Origin: an uncultured Lachnospiraceae bacterium | Lineage (GTDB): Bacteria > Bacillota > Clostridia > Lachnospirales > Lachnospiraceae | Direction of reading: 5' to 3' | DNA length: 6,025 nt | Assembly: GCA_937965795.1 (NCBI GenBank) | Contig: CALCMD010000098.1 | Coordinates: 1-6,025, forward strand | Shown: piece by piece, positions 1 through 5,857 of the stretch | Position numbering within the stretch: position 1 is the stretch's first letter | How the letters are laid out: every line of letters starts with the position of its first letter | Notes under the pieces: model-generated | Told to the model about the DNA's origin: nothing | Seen by the model: only the letters and a program-made list of their open reading frames with translations | Databases searched by the model: none | Program-made: the position numbers and the translations under genes

Positions 1-51
1 AGACAGACAGGATAATTCTGTCCTTTTATGCTGCCTTTTCCCATATTGTAA

Positions 52-106
52 AAGAGAGACCGTTGACTGCGGGCGTATTATGCCTGTGCAGCCAGCGGTC
101 TTTTTT
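52..106 (+). terminator. Rho-independent terminator of an upstream gene
   Basis: A 14-base-pair stem pairs 57-70 with 88-101, with one G-T wobble and one A-C mismatch. The 17-base loop (71-87) can pair further, GGGC (71-74) with GCCT (82-85). Six T residues (101-106) follow, and an A/G-rich stretch before the stem can pair partly with them. This is the classic intrinsic terminator form. It most likely ends transcription of a gene that lies left of the window. A role as a leaky attenuator for the genes to the right is possible, because no clear promoter is visible between it and the next start codon. Confidence 0.85.
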
Positions 107-132
107 GGCTTTTATACAGAAAAGAGGAAGAA

Positions 133-140
133 GGGAGGAG
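133..140 (+). promoter_or_regulatory. Ribosome binding site for the receiver-like gene
   Basis: GGGAGGAG lies 7 bases before the ATG at 148, which is near-ideal spacing for a Firmicute Shine-Dalgarno site and fixes the start of the first gene. No convincing -35/-10 pair was found between the terminator and this site. TATACA at 113-118 resembles a -10 box but has AGCCAG at the 17-base-spaced -35 position. Confidence 0.85.
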
Positions 141-147
141 CGCACAT

Positions 148-528
148 ATGCGGGCAGTGTTTTACACGGAATCCATGGAAGAATACCAGATGCTGTCGGG
201 AAAGCTGCTGGAGGAGATACCGGATGCAGAGCTTTATTATATGGAACAGGATGGGTATTTCCACTTTTGGGACAGTGATATGATCGTGGTTGCACTGGAC
301 GGTGCACGGGGGATGGAAACCGTACTGGAGTGCAGCAGCCGCTATCCGCAGGCAATGATTGTGTGGGTGACAGACGATGAATATTTTGCAAGAATGGCGA
401 TCCGCCGCCACATCTTTGACTTTATTCCCCGACCGCTTTCGGAGGAAAGGTTTTTGGAGACGGTGAGGAACGCGGCGATGCAGTGGGAATGGAAATCGGG
501 GCGCAGACCCCTTCTGGAACAGGAGTGA
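148..528 (+). CDS. Stand-alone degenerate receiver-like protein
   Basis: This 126-residue protein has the alternating strand/helix pattern of a two-component receiver domain and nothing after it, so it has no DNA-binding or enzymatic output domain. Seen in the sequence: a first strand (AVFY) followed by T7-E8 where receivers normally have two acidic residues; a hydrophobic strand (MIVVALD) ending in D51, at the expected phospho-acceptor position; a strand ending in T75 (IVWVT), matching the conserved Thr/Ser; and R95-P96 where the conserved Lys-Pro normally sits. Aspartate and threonine are kept, but the lysine is replaced by arginine and one acidic residue is missing, so phosphorylation may be weak or absent. 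The family link is inferred from pattern, not from a search. The gene ends 7 bases before the giant exported-protein gene and contains that gene's ribosome site, so the two are probably co-translated. A regulatory role is plausible but no target is visible. Reality as a gene: high; receiver fold: moderate. Confidence 0.8.
   Translation: MRAVFYTESMEEYQMLSGKLLEEIPDAELYYMEQDGYFHFWDSDMIVVALDGARGMETVLECSSRYPQAMIVWVTDDEYFARMAIRRHIFDFIPRPLSEERFLETVRNAAMQWEWKSGRRPLLEQE
521..525 (+). promoter_or_regulatory. Ribosome binding site for the giant exported protein, inside the preceding gene
   Basis: AGGAG ends 10 bases before the ATG at 536 and lies in the last codons of the receiver-like gene, directly touching its TGA (526-528). 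Ribosomes finishing the first gene would therefore stop on top of the start region of the second, which suggests translational coupling. The spacing is slightly long. The closer CAGGG at 531-535 abuts the ATG and is too near to serve. Confidence 0.65.
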
Positions 529-535
529 TACAGGG

Positions 536-643
536 ATGAGAACGATAAAACAGAAATTACAGAAATTATCTGCGTGGGTGCTTGCTGCAGCCCTGCTGGG
601 GAGCAGCTTTGACGGCTTCCTGTCGGCGGAAGCGGCGGCAGCC
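536..643 (+). other. Sec signal peptide of the giant protein
   Basis: Residues 1-11 carry four Lys/Arg (MRTIKQKLQKL), followed by a hydrophobic core (residues 13-21, AWVLAAALL) and an alanine-rich end (AEAAAAS, residues 31-37). Cleavage is likely after A33-A36. There is no lipobox cysteine, so this is a type I rather than a lipoprotein signal. The exact cut site cannot be fixed by eye. Confidence 0.8.
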
Positions 644-3600
644 AGTGAAAATAATGCTGCAATTCTTTCATTTTCTGAACTTTCGGAGGATGTAAAAGAG
701 CAGACGTTAAAAACAGGGGCGGCAGAATCGGAAATCCGTCTGCCGGATGAGCTTGGGGTTACGGTGGAGCTTCCGGATGCAGGAAACTCTGGAGGAGAGG
801 ACGAAACGGATACCAACGCCGCAGAGCCGGAGACGCAGCAGAAAACAGAGCCAGAGACACAGTCGGAACAAACAGAGCCGGAACCGGAACAGACAGAGCC
901 GCAGAGCAATGGGCAGCCGACGAATCAGACCCCGGATGAAGTAGGGGGAGAGGAACAGACGGATACCGGCGTTACAGTGACGGAAACGCAGGAATCTGTG
1001 CAGGCTGATACGACAGAAGAAATACCGCCGGAGACAGTGCCGGAACAGGTGGAGACACAGGGAGAGAGCCAAAGCAAAGAGCCGGCCGCCGAAGTGCAGA
1101 ACCAGCCGGAAACATATCCGGAAGTTATTTCGGAGCCGGAAGAGGCAATACAGGAACAGTCGGCAGGCAACATGCCGGATGCGACGGCGCCGCAAACTGT
1201 GCCGGAAGAGAAAACCCAGGAAACGGAAAACACACAGGCGGAAGAAGAGGACGGTATCCTGATGTCTTTGCTGGATGCGGTATTCCCGTCCATGACTGTT
1301 CATGCGGCGGAGCAGCAGAACAGCCAGACGGTTACTTTGACAGGCATTACATGGAAGATAGATGAAAACCAGAGCAGCAGTGGAACCTTCCAGTCCGAAA
1401 AGGCGGCTGAATACGTTTATGTTCCGGAACTGCCAGGAACGGTAACGATAGATGATATAGATTACACGCTGGAGCTTGGAGAAAGCGTACAACTGCCGAA
1501 GATTACGGTTACGGTTGCAGAAAAAACAGACGGATATGGAACAGTGATTTATGAAGGTACAACCGGAGACTGTACATGGACGCTGTACGATACAGACGGG
1601 GATAGTACAGAAGACCTGCTGGTAATCGGGGGAACCGGAGCGATGCCGGATTACTCTTCTTTGGCAGATAGACCCTGGAACGACTACTGGAAAAACATAA
1701 AAAAAGTAGTTGTAGAAGAAGGGATAACAGCTTTAGGGAATTCCGCATTTAGATCTTGTTCCAATCTGGAAGAGGCAGCACTTCCCTCCACGCTGGGGAA
1801 GATTGGAACCAGTGCTTTCTATAGTTGTACAAGTTTGGATACATTGGTCATTCCTTACGGTCTCACCGAAATAGGAGAAAATTCTTTTGGAAACTGCAGC
1901 AGTCTGAAATCTATTACGCTTCCGGATACGTTAAAAAATATCGGGGAGTATGCATTTTACTGTTGCGGGCTGGTGGAGATTGAAATACCGGAAGGTGTGG
2001 AAACGATAGATTATAGAACATTTTGCGAGTGCGATTCCTTACAGAGCGTAATTTTGCCGGATACACTGATAAGCATTGGAGAGGATGCATTCTATCATGA
2101 CTCCAATCTGACTATTATCGTTCCGGAGGGCGTCCAGACAATCGGAAACGATGCTTTTTCTAAGGCAAAGGCGGTTTATAACCTGTCTGACTGTGCCGTA
2201 ACCGGCAGCAATATTTCTAAGAAGGTGAACTGTGACAAGATCACGCTTGTGGAGAACGGGAAATCCAGTGAGCAGCGCGTGCTCCCTGCAGACTGTGTAG
2301 CGGGAAGCCGATATGCAGGTACGAAATATGACGCTTCTTGCTATTACTCTTCCGGTGAGGGGAATACCGCCTGGTATGTGAAAAACGGCGATACCTATGA
2401 AAAAGTTACATCAGGAACCAGCTTCCAGAATACACCGACCTTCTATTATGCGAAGGCATTTGATGATACGACGGTGGAGGCAGAGGCAGCGGGAGAATCC
2501 GGGGATTCCTATACGCTGGTGGTGAAAGATAAGGAAACAGGGGAAATACTGACAGAGGGGACGCATTACACACAGAAAATGACAGGTTCCACAGACTGGG
2601 TGGAAACAGATACCGGTTCCCTTGCAAAAACAGTAACGGTAACCATAACGGGAATTGCCGGAGGCGGTTATGTGGGAACAATGGAAACTACATTCCAGAT
2701 CAGTGCGGAGGCAGAAGCAAGCGTAACGGCGGATGGGAGTACAAAGAAGTATCCTACTTTTGAGGACGCATGGAAAGCGGCGCAGGGAAAGACGGCTGAG
2801 GTAACACTGCTGGCAGATGTGGAAGTCAGTGAAACGCTTACAGTAACGTCTGGCAGTAATATTACCTTAAAGAGCGAAAAGGATAGCAACTATACCATCT
2901 CCGGAAATGTCTTTAATGCATCAAGCGGATTGATCAATATTGCTTCCGGGGGAACCCTTACGCTGGAGAGCGGAACCGTTGAAAATGGAGCGGGCGGAAA
3001 CAATGCCATTGCAGTAAATGGCGGGCACTTTGTCCTGAAGGGCGGAACTGCTGCGGCAACGGCGGACGGACATTCCGGCGTCTGCGTGTACAACAGGGGA
3101 ACGGCGGAGATCCAGTCAGGGAACGTAAGTGGGGATATCGGTGTGGCGGCGGCTTCCGATGGAAGCACCATCGCTATTTCGGACGGAAACATCAGCGGCA
3201 GGGCAAGCGGCGTGTATGTCAGCGGTTCCGGGGCAAAGATCACGATCACAGGAGGCAGCATCAGCGCTTCCAATACAAAAGGGGAAAACGGTGCAGACGG
3301 CACGGCACTCAGAATCCAGAGTTCTGGTAGTGCGCTCCTTTCCGGAGGAAGTTACAGCGGTGCATATGGCATCCTGATTGATAGCGGAAACTCTATTACG
3401 CTGAAAGAGCTTTTAAATGTAGGCGGGGACCTGAAGTATGCTTATTATTCCAATGGGGTGCTGGTTACGGAAGGTCTGGACGGTAAAGCACTGACTGGTC
3501 CGCTGACTGTAGAAAAATGCGGACACAGTTACAAAACCTGGACAGATAAAGAAGATGGAGAAAACCACATCGGAACATGCGTGGTATGTGGGCATGAAGA

Positions 3601-5857
3601 AACAAAACCCCATGACTGGGATACAGACGGAAGCTGTAAAGCAGAAGGCTGTACTGCACAGGCGGAAGCCAGCGTAACTGTGAATGATGGGGAACCGGCA
3701 TATTATCTCACCATCGAAGAGGCATGGAAGGCGGCGAAAAATATGACTGGGACAGCGACTGTTACCCTGTTGGCAGATGCAGTGGTTACAAGTTCGCTAA
3801 CTGTGGAGGATAACGAGGAGATTATTTTTACAGGCAAAAGCGCGGATGGTGCTGTTCATACGCTTTCCAGCGACATGTTGTATTACCAGGGGGTGATTGC
3901 TGTCAATGGAGGCAGTTTTATCATGAAAGACGGCTCCATCGTCGGTACTTATTGGGCGTTGGTTGCAGAGGCTGGATCGGTAACGATTGATGGAGGAATC
4001 ATCAACGCTGGCATTGGTTATGGGTTGATGGTGTATAAGGATGCTCCGGTGACTGTCACACTAAGCGGCGGAACCTATATCGGAGGTAATGGAGGTAATT
4101 ACGCTGTGGGAGGCAGCGGTTCAGTTGGAAATTATCTGGCGAATGGCTATGCTTATAAACAAGGTGGCACATGGGTAAATGACACAACAGTTACCGAACT
4201 GACCGGTACTGTCACCGTAGAAAAAGCCCCAATCCAGAGCGTGAGCATTTCACCGACCACGACTACGATGACCTACGGTGATATGGCACCCACCCTGACA
4301 GCTACTGTAACACAGCCGGATGACAGCACCAATGACGTTACTTATCAGTGGTATCTTGATGGGGTGAAGATTGACGAGGCAACAGGGGAGACCTACACTC
4401 CTGATAAGCTGGATGCAGGCGAGTACGCATACACATACACATGCACCGCCACTGTAGACGGGTATTTCCTTACTAGCACAGCAACCACGGTAAAAGTGGA
4501 GCAGAGAGAACTGGAGTTGGCCATCATCGGAGAAACTACAAAAACCTATGACGAAACGACGAATGCTCCGGCAGGTCTTTCTATTGAAATTAGGAACATT
4601 GTTTCCGGGGATGATGTGACTGTAGCGGCGGAGTCTTACACCTATAACAGCGCCAATGTGAAGGAAGCGAAAACTATCACTGCCAATGGTGTGACCCTGA
4701 GCGGGGACGATGCTAGTAACTATAAGCTGCCGGAGGGTTCTGTCACCATAGATGGAACAATCACGAAGGCTACCCCCGTTATTACTTTCTGGGATTCTTC
4801 CATTACGAAAACCTATTCGGGCGAAGCATTGAACTATCAGTTTAAAGACCGCATAACCGTGGATGGTGCGTCGATTGAAGATATTGATTTCTCATGGAAG
4901 GATTCTGCGGGTAACCTTCTTGATTCTGCTCCCGTTGATGCAGGAACCTATACTATAATTGCTACGATTGCAGAAACAGATAACACAGCGGAAGCCACGA
5001 ATAGCATACAAGTATATATATTGACTAGAACTGTGTACGATCCCACCATCACGTTGGAGAAGGACAGCTATGAATACGATGGCACGGAGAAGAAACCCGA
5101 AGTCACAGTCATGTACGGCGATATGATAATTGACGCCAAGGAGTACACCGTTACCTATGCCAATAACACGGATGTCGGTACTGCTATTGTGACCATCACA
5201 GACGAGGAAGGCGGCAACTATGAGGTCAGCGGTTCTACTACGTTTGAGATCACCAAGTCCGATCTGTCCACCGCCACCGTGACGCTGGAGCAAACCAGTT
5301 TCACCTACGACGGTACCGCCAGGACTCCCGGCGTTACCGTGGTCAAGAACGGGAGAACGCTTGAAAAGGACACGGATTATACCGTGACTTATGAGAATAA
5401 TGTGGATGTCGGCACTGCCTCTGTGACCATCACGGCAGTGGAGAACGGCAGTTACGAGGGCTCCCAGACTGTCACTTTTAAGATAAGGCCGGTGGAGGAG
5501 GTCATCTCCGTGGAGGTTTCCTGGGATGCGCTGGAATACACCTATACAGACGGCGCATGGAATCCGGACACCTACACCCATGAGGAAGGTAAGTGGACGG
5601 CGGACAATGGAGGAGACTCCATCACAGTCAAAAACACAGGCAGCGTGGATACCATGGTTTCTTATCTGTACAGCCCGTCTGTTACGACGGTATCCGGCAG
5701 ATTTTCCGGCGATGACGGGAACTTTATCGATGCGCCTGTAGCTCTGCCCAGGGGAGAAGAAAAGAAAGCGTACCTGGCGCTGGCGGGCAGACCGTCTTCT
5801 GATTTTACGGCCGGGATGCTCGGCACGGTCACAGTCACGATAGGAGGTGAGGAATGA
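536..5857 (+). CDS. Giant exported multidomain surface protein (BspA-type LRR, beta-helix and YDG/MBG-type domains)
   Basis: This 1773-residue protein is probably secreted or surface-held and adhesive; no catalytic motif was recognised. Order by residue: signal peptide 1-36; Glu/Pro/Thr/Gln-rich stalk 81-239; a second signal-peptidase-like segment 241-259; beta module with ITW 261-328; N-cap containing GTGAM and a PW motif 341-387; seven BspA-type LRRs 388-546; linker with C- and Y-rich patches and an Ig-like segment 547-723; beta-helix 1, 726-994, with many short Gly/Ser/Thr rungs (GGT, SGG and GGS turns); Cys/His cluster 995-1039; beta-helix 2, 1043-1230; Ig-like domain with YQWY 1233-1325; YDG-type domain 1329-1412; MBG-like domain 1413-1498; two YDGT modules 1503-1652; C-terminal domain 1657-1773. 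BspA-type LRRs in other bacteria bind host or bacterial surface partners; that role here is inference. There is no LPxTG, no C-terminal hydrophobic helix, and no SLH or choline-binding repeat, so the mode of attachment is unknown. The ATG at 536 is chosen because a basic n-region and hydrophobic core follow at once. The reading frame is unbroken. Confidence 0.95.
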   Translation: MRTIKQKLQKLSAWVLAAALLGSSFDGFLSAEAAAASENNAAILSFSELSEDVKEQTLKTGAAESEIRLPDELGVTVELPDAGNSGGEDETDTNAAEPETQQKTEPETQSEQTEPEPEQTEPQSNGQPTNQTPDEVGGEEQTDTGVTVTETQESVQADTTEEIPPETVPEQVETQGESQSKEPAAEVQNQPETYPEVISEPEEAIQEQSAGNMPDATAPQTVPEEKTQETENTQAEEEDGILMSLLDAVFPSMTVHAAEQQNSQTVTLTGITWKIDENQSSSGTFQSEKAAEYVYVPELPGTVTIDDIDYTLELGESVQLPKITVTVAEKTDGYGTVIYEGTTGDCTWTLYDTDGDSTEDLLVIGGTGAMPDYSSLADRPWNDYWKNIKKVVVEEGITALGNSAFRSCSNLEEAALPSTLGKIGTSAFYSCTSLDTLVIPYGLTEIGENSFGNCSSLKSITLPDTLKNIGEYAFYCCGLVEIEIPEGVETIDYRTFCECDSLQSVILPDTLISIGEDAFYHDSNLTIIVPEGVQTIGNDAFSKAKAVYNLSDCAVTGSNISKKVNCDKITLVENGKSSEQRVLPADCVAGSRYAGTKYDASCYYSSGEGNTAWYVKNGDTYEKVTSGTSFQNTPTFYYAKAFDDTTVEAEAAGESGDSYTLVVKDKETGEILTEGTHYTQKMTGSTDWVETDTGSLAKTVTVTITGIAGGGYVGTMETTFQISAEAEASVTADGSTKKYPTFEDAWKAAQGKTAEVTLLADVEVSETLTVTSGSNITLKSEKDSNYTISGNVFNASSGLINIASGGTLTLESGTVENGAGGNNAIAVNGGHFVLKGGTAAATADGHSGVCVYNRGTAEIQSGNVSGDIGVAAASDGSTIAISDGNISGRASGVYVSGSGAKITITGGSISASNTKGENGADGTALRIQSSGSALLSGGSYSGAYGILIDSGNSITLKELLNVGGDLKYAYYSNGVLVTEGLDGKALTGPLTVEKCGHSYKTWTDKEDGENHIGTCVVCGHEETKPHDWDTDGSCKAEGCTAQAEASVTVNDGEPAYYLTIEEAWKAAKNMTGTATVTLLADAVVTSSLTVEDNEEIIFTGKSADGAVHTLSSDMLYYQGVIAVNGGSFIMKDGSIVGTYWALVAEAGSVTIDGGIINAGIGYGLMVYKDAPVTVTLSGGTYIGGNGGNYAVGGSGSVGNYLANGYAYKQGGTWVNDTTVTELTGTVTVEKAPIQSVSISPTTTTMTYGDMAPTLTATVTQPDDSTNDVTYQWYLDGVKIDEATGETYTPDKLDAGEYAYTYTCTATVDGYFLTSTATTVKVEQRELELAIIGETTKTYDETTNAPAGLSIEIRNIVSGDDVTVAAESYTYNSANVKEAKTITANGVTLSGDDASNYKLPEGSVTIDGTITKATPVITFWDSSITKTYSGEALNYQFKDRITVDGASIEDIDFSWKDSAGNLLDSAPVDAGTYTIIATIAETDNTAEATNSIQVYILTRTVYDPTITLEKDSYEYDGTEKKPEVTVMYGDMIIDAKEYTVTYANNTDVGTAIVTITDEEGGNYEVSGSTTFEITKSDLSTATVTLEQTSFTYDGTARTPGVTVVKNGRTLEKDTDYTVTYENNVDVGTASVTITAVENGSYEGSQTVTFKIRPVEEVISVEVSWDALEYTYTDGAWNPDTYTHEEGKWTADNGGDSITVKNTGSVDTMVSYLYSPSVTTVSGRFSGDDGNFIDAPVALPRGEEKKAYLALAGRPSSDFTAGMLGTVTVTIGGEE
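776..1252 (+). repeat. Low-complexity Glu/Pro/Thr/Gln-rich stalk
   Basis: Residues 81-239 are almost free of aromatic and large hydrophobic residues and are very rich in E, P, T and Q. Near 820-905 the DNA holds imperfect copies of an ACAGAGCCGGA-like unit, giving short TEPE and QTEP runs. Such acidic, proline-rich stretches usually act as extended wall-spanning or spacer segments. The stalk sits right after the signal peptide rather than at the C-terminus, where many Gram-positive surface proteins have theirs. Length variation between strains through repeat slippage is likely but not shown here. Confidence 0.8.
1256..1312 (+). other. Internal second signal-peptidase-like segment
   Basis: Residues 241-259 read as a short hydrophobic stretch (ILMSLLDAVF) followed by a VHAAE ending, which is very like the h-region end and AXA-type cleavage site of an ordinary Firmicute signal peptide. 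It lies at the junction of the acidic stalk and the first folded module. It may be the relic of an original signal peptide into which the stalk was inserted, or a real second processing site. The hydrophobic part is short and broken by Asp and Pro, so it is unlikely to span the membrane on its own. Confidence 0.45.
1697..2173 (+). repeat. Seven BspA-type leucine-rich repeats (LRR_5 type)
   Basis: Residues 388-546 divide into seven units of 22-23 residues with the pattern L-x-x-(V/I)-x-(I/L)-P-x-x-(L/V)-x-x-I-G-x-x-(A/S)-F-x-x-C. Examples are SITLPDTLKNIGEYAF and EIEIPEGVETIDYRTF. Five units keep the cysteine after AF/SF/TF that is usual in this repeat class; the last two have lost it. The preceding residues 341-387 (with GGTGAM and RPW) form the N-cap usually seen before such repeats. 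The repeats stack into a curved solenoid with a binding face. The protein partner is unknown. Confidence 0.9.
2711..2845 (+). repeat. Beta-helix 1 entry module (internal repeat copy A)
   Basis: Residues 726-770 begin AEASVTADG, then FEDAWKAA and VTLLADVEV, leading into parallel beta-helix rungs. The same layout returns at 3662-3805 (residues 1043-1090). The Trp-Lys-Ala-Ala helix followed by TLLADV is the capping entry seen before pectate-lyase-like solenoids in many clostridial secreted proteins (recollection, not a search). Rungs continue to about residue 994. Confidence 0.75.
3518..3652 (+). other. Cys/His cluster between the two beta-helices, possible metal-binding knuckle
   Basis: Residues 995-1039 hold C995, H997, H1011, C1015, C1018 (a CxxC followed by GH, so H1020), H1026, C1034 and C1039. 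The CVVCGH core flanked by HSYKTW and HDWDTDG fits a small His/Cys repeat module that I recall from clostridial secreted proteins. Spacing suits one zinc-like site or two disulfides. Which of these forms, if either, cannot be decided from sequence. Confidence 0.6.
3662..3805 (+). repeat. Beta-helix 2 entry module (internal repeat copy B)
   Basis: Residues 1043-1090 repeat the copy A layout: AEASVT, then IEEAWKAA, then TVTLLADAVV and SSLTV. At DNA level a GCATGGAARGCGGCG stretch is shared with copy A. The following rungs run to about residue 1230 and are fewer than in beta-helix 1. The pair points to an ancient internal duplication, with the Cys/His cluster now sitting between the copies. Confidence 0.75.
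5042..5260 (+). repeat. YDGT module, tandem copy 1 (73 residues)
   Basis: Residues 1503-1575 contain TLEKDSYEYDGT, then EYTVTYANNTDVGTA and a VTIT strand. This is the Ig-like Firmicute module with a YDGT turn and a Y(T)VTYxNNxDVGTAxVTIT core. It lines up residue for residue, with one small shift, with the copy at 5273-5491. Confidence 0.85.
5273..5491 (+). repeat. YDGT module, tandem copy 2 (73 residues)
   Basis: Residues 1580-1652 contain TLEQTSFTYDGT, then DYTVTYENNVDVGTA and VTIT. It is the same length as copy 1. The two DNA copies share stretches such as GATGTCGG and GTGACCATCAC, so they come from a fairly recent duplication or from acquisition as a pair. Such modules usually act as rigid spacers in surface proteins. 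Confidence 0.85.
5504..5854 (+). other. C-terminal beta domain of unknown function
   Basis: Residues 1657-1773 form a Trp/Tyr-rich segment (SWDALEYTYTDGAWNPD, then EEGKW), a central SITVKNTGSVD strand, a PVALPRGEEKKAYLALAG stretch and the terminal strand LGTVTVTIGGEE. The predicted character is a beta-sandwich that ends exactly at the stop codon, with no sorting signal after it. I recall similar endings on other clostridial exported proteins but cannot name a family. Its terminal place and the overlapping membrane-protein gene make it a candidate attachment or assembly domain (inference). Confidence 0.5.
5842..5847 (+). promoter_or_regulatory. Ribosome binding site for the downstream membrane-protein gene
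   Basis: AGGAGG, a perfect Shine-Dalgarno core, lies 6 bases before the ATG at 5854 and 9 bases before the adjacent in-frame ATG at 5857. Either codon can serve; the second has slightly better spacing. The site sits within the last codons of the giant gene, which supports coupled translation. Confidence 0.85.

Noticed and set aside
6..27. Small hairpin GACAG (6-10) / CTGTC (18-22) followed by CCTTTT, and a TAA at 13-15 that could end an upstream gene
   Set aside because: The stem has only five firm pairs and the T-run is short. The window starts too close to judge whether any upstream gene ends here.
63..81. TTGACT (63-68) and TATTAT (76-81) as a promoter
   Set aside because: The spacing is only 7 bases and both boxes lie inside the terminator hairpin.
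112..909. Minus-strand open frame rich in Ser/Cys/Val
   Set aside because: Its composition is the mirror of the acidic low-complexity stalk and it overlaps two well-supported + strand genes.
776..1252. CRISPR-like or tandem-repeat array
   Set aside because: The repeats are imperfect, in frame and without regular spacers; they encode the acidic stalk.
707..1492. Minus-strand open frame rich in Arg/Leu/Cys
   Set aside because: It is antisense to the stalk and the first beta module, and its low-complexity Arg/Leu/Phe content reflects the repeats on the other strand.
1699..1705. Run of seven A bases in the giant gene as a phase-variation or slippage site
   Set aside because: The run is short, the frame is intact, and a Lys-Lys codon pair in an AT-rich stretch explains it.
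5800..5857. LPxTG-type sorting signal at the end of the giant protein
   Set aside because: The last residues are TVTVTIGGEE and then stop, with no LPxTG motif, hydrophobic helix or basic tail.
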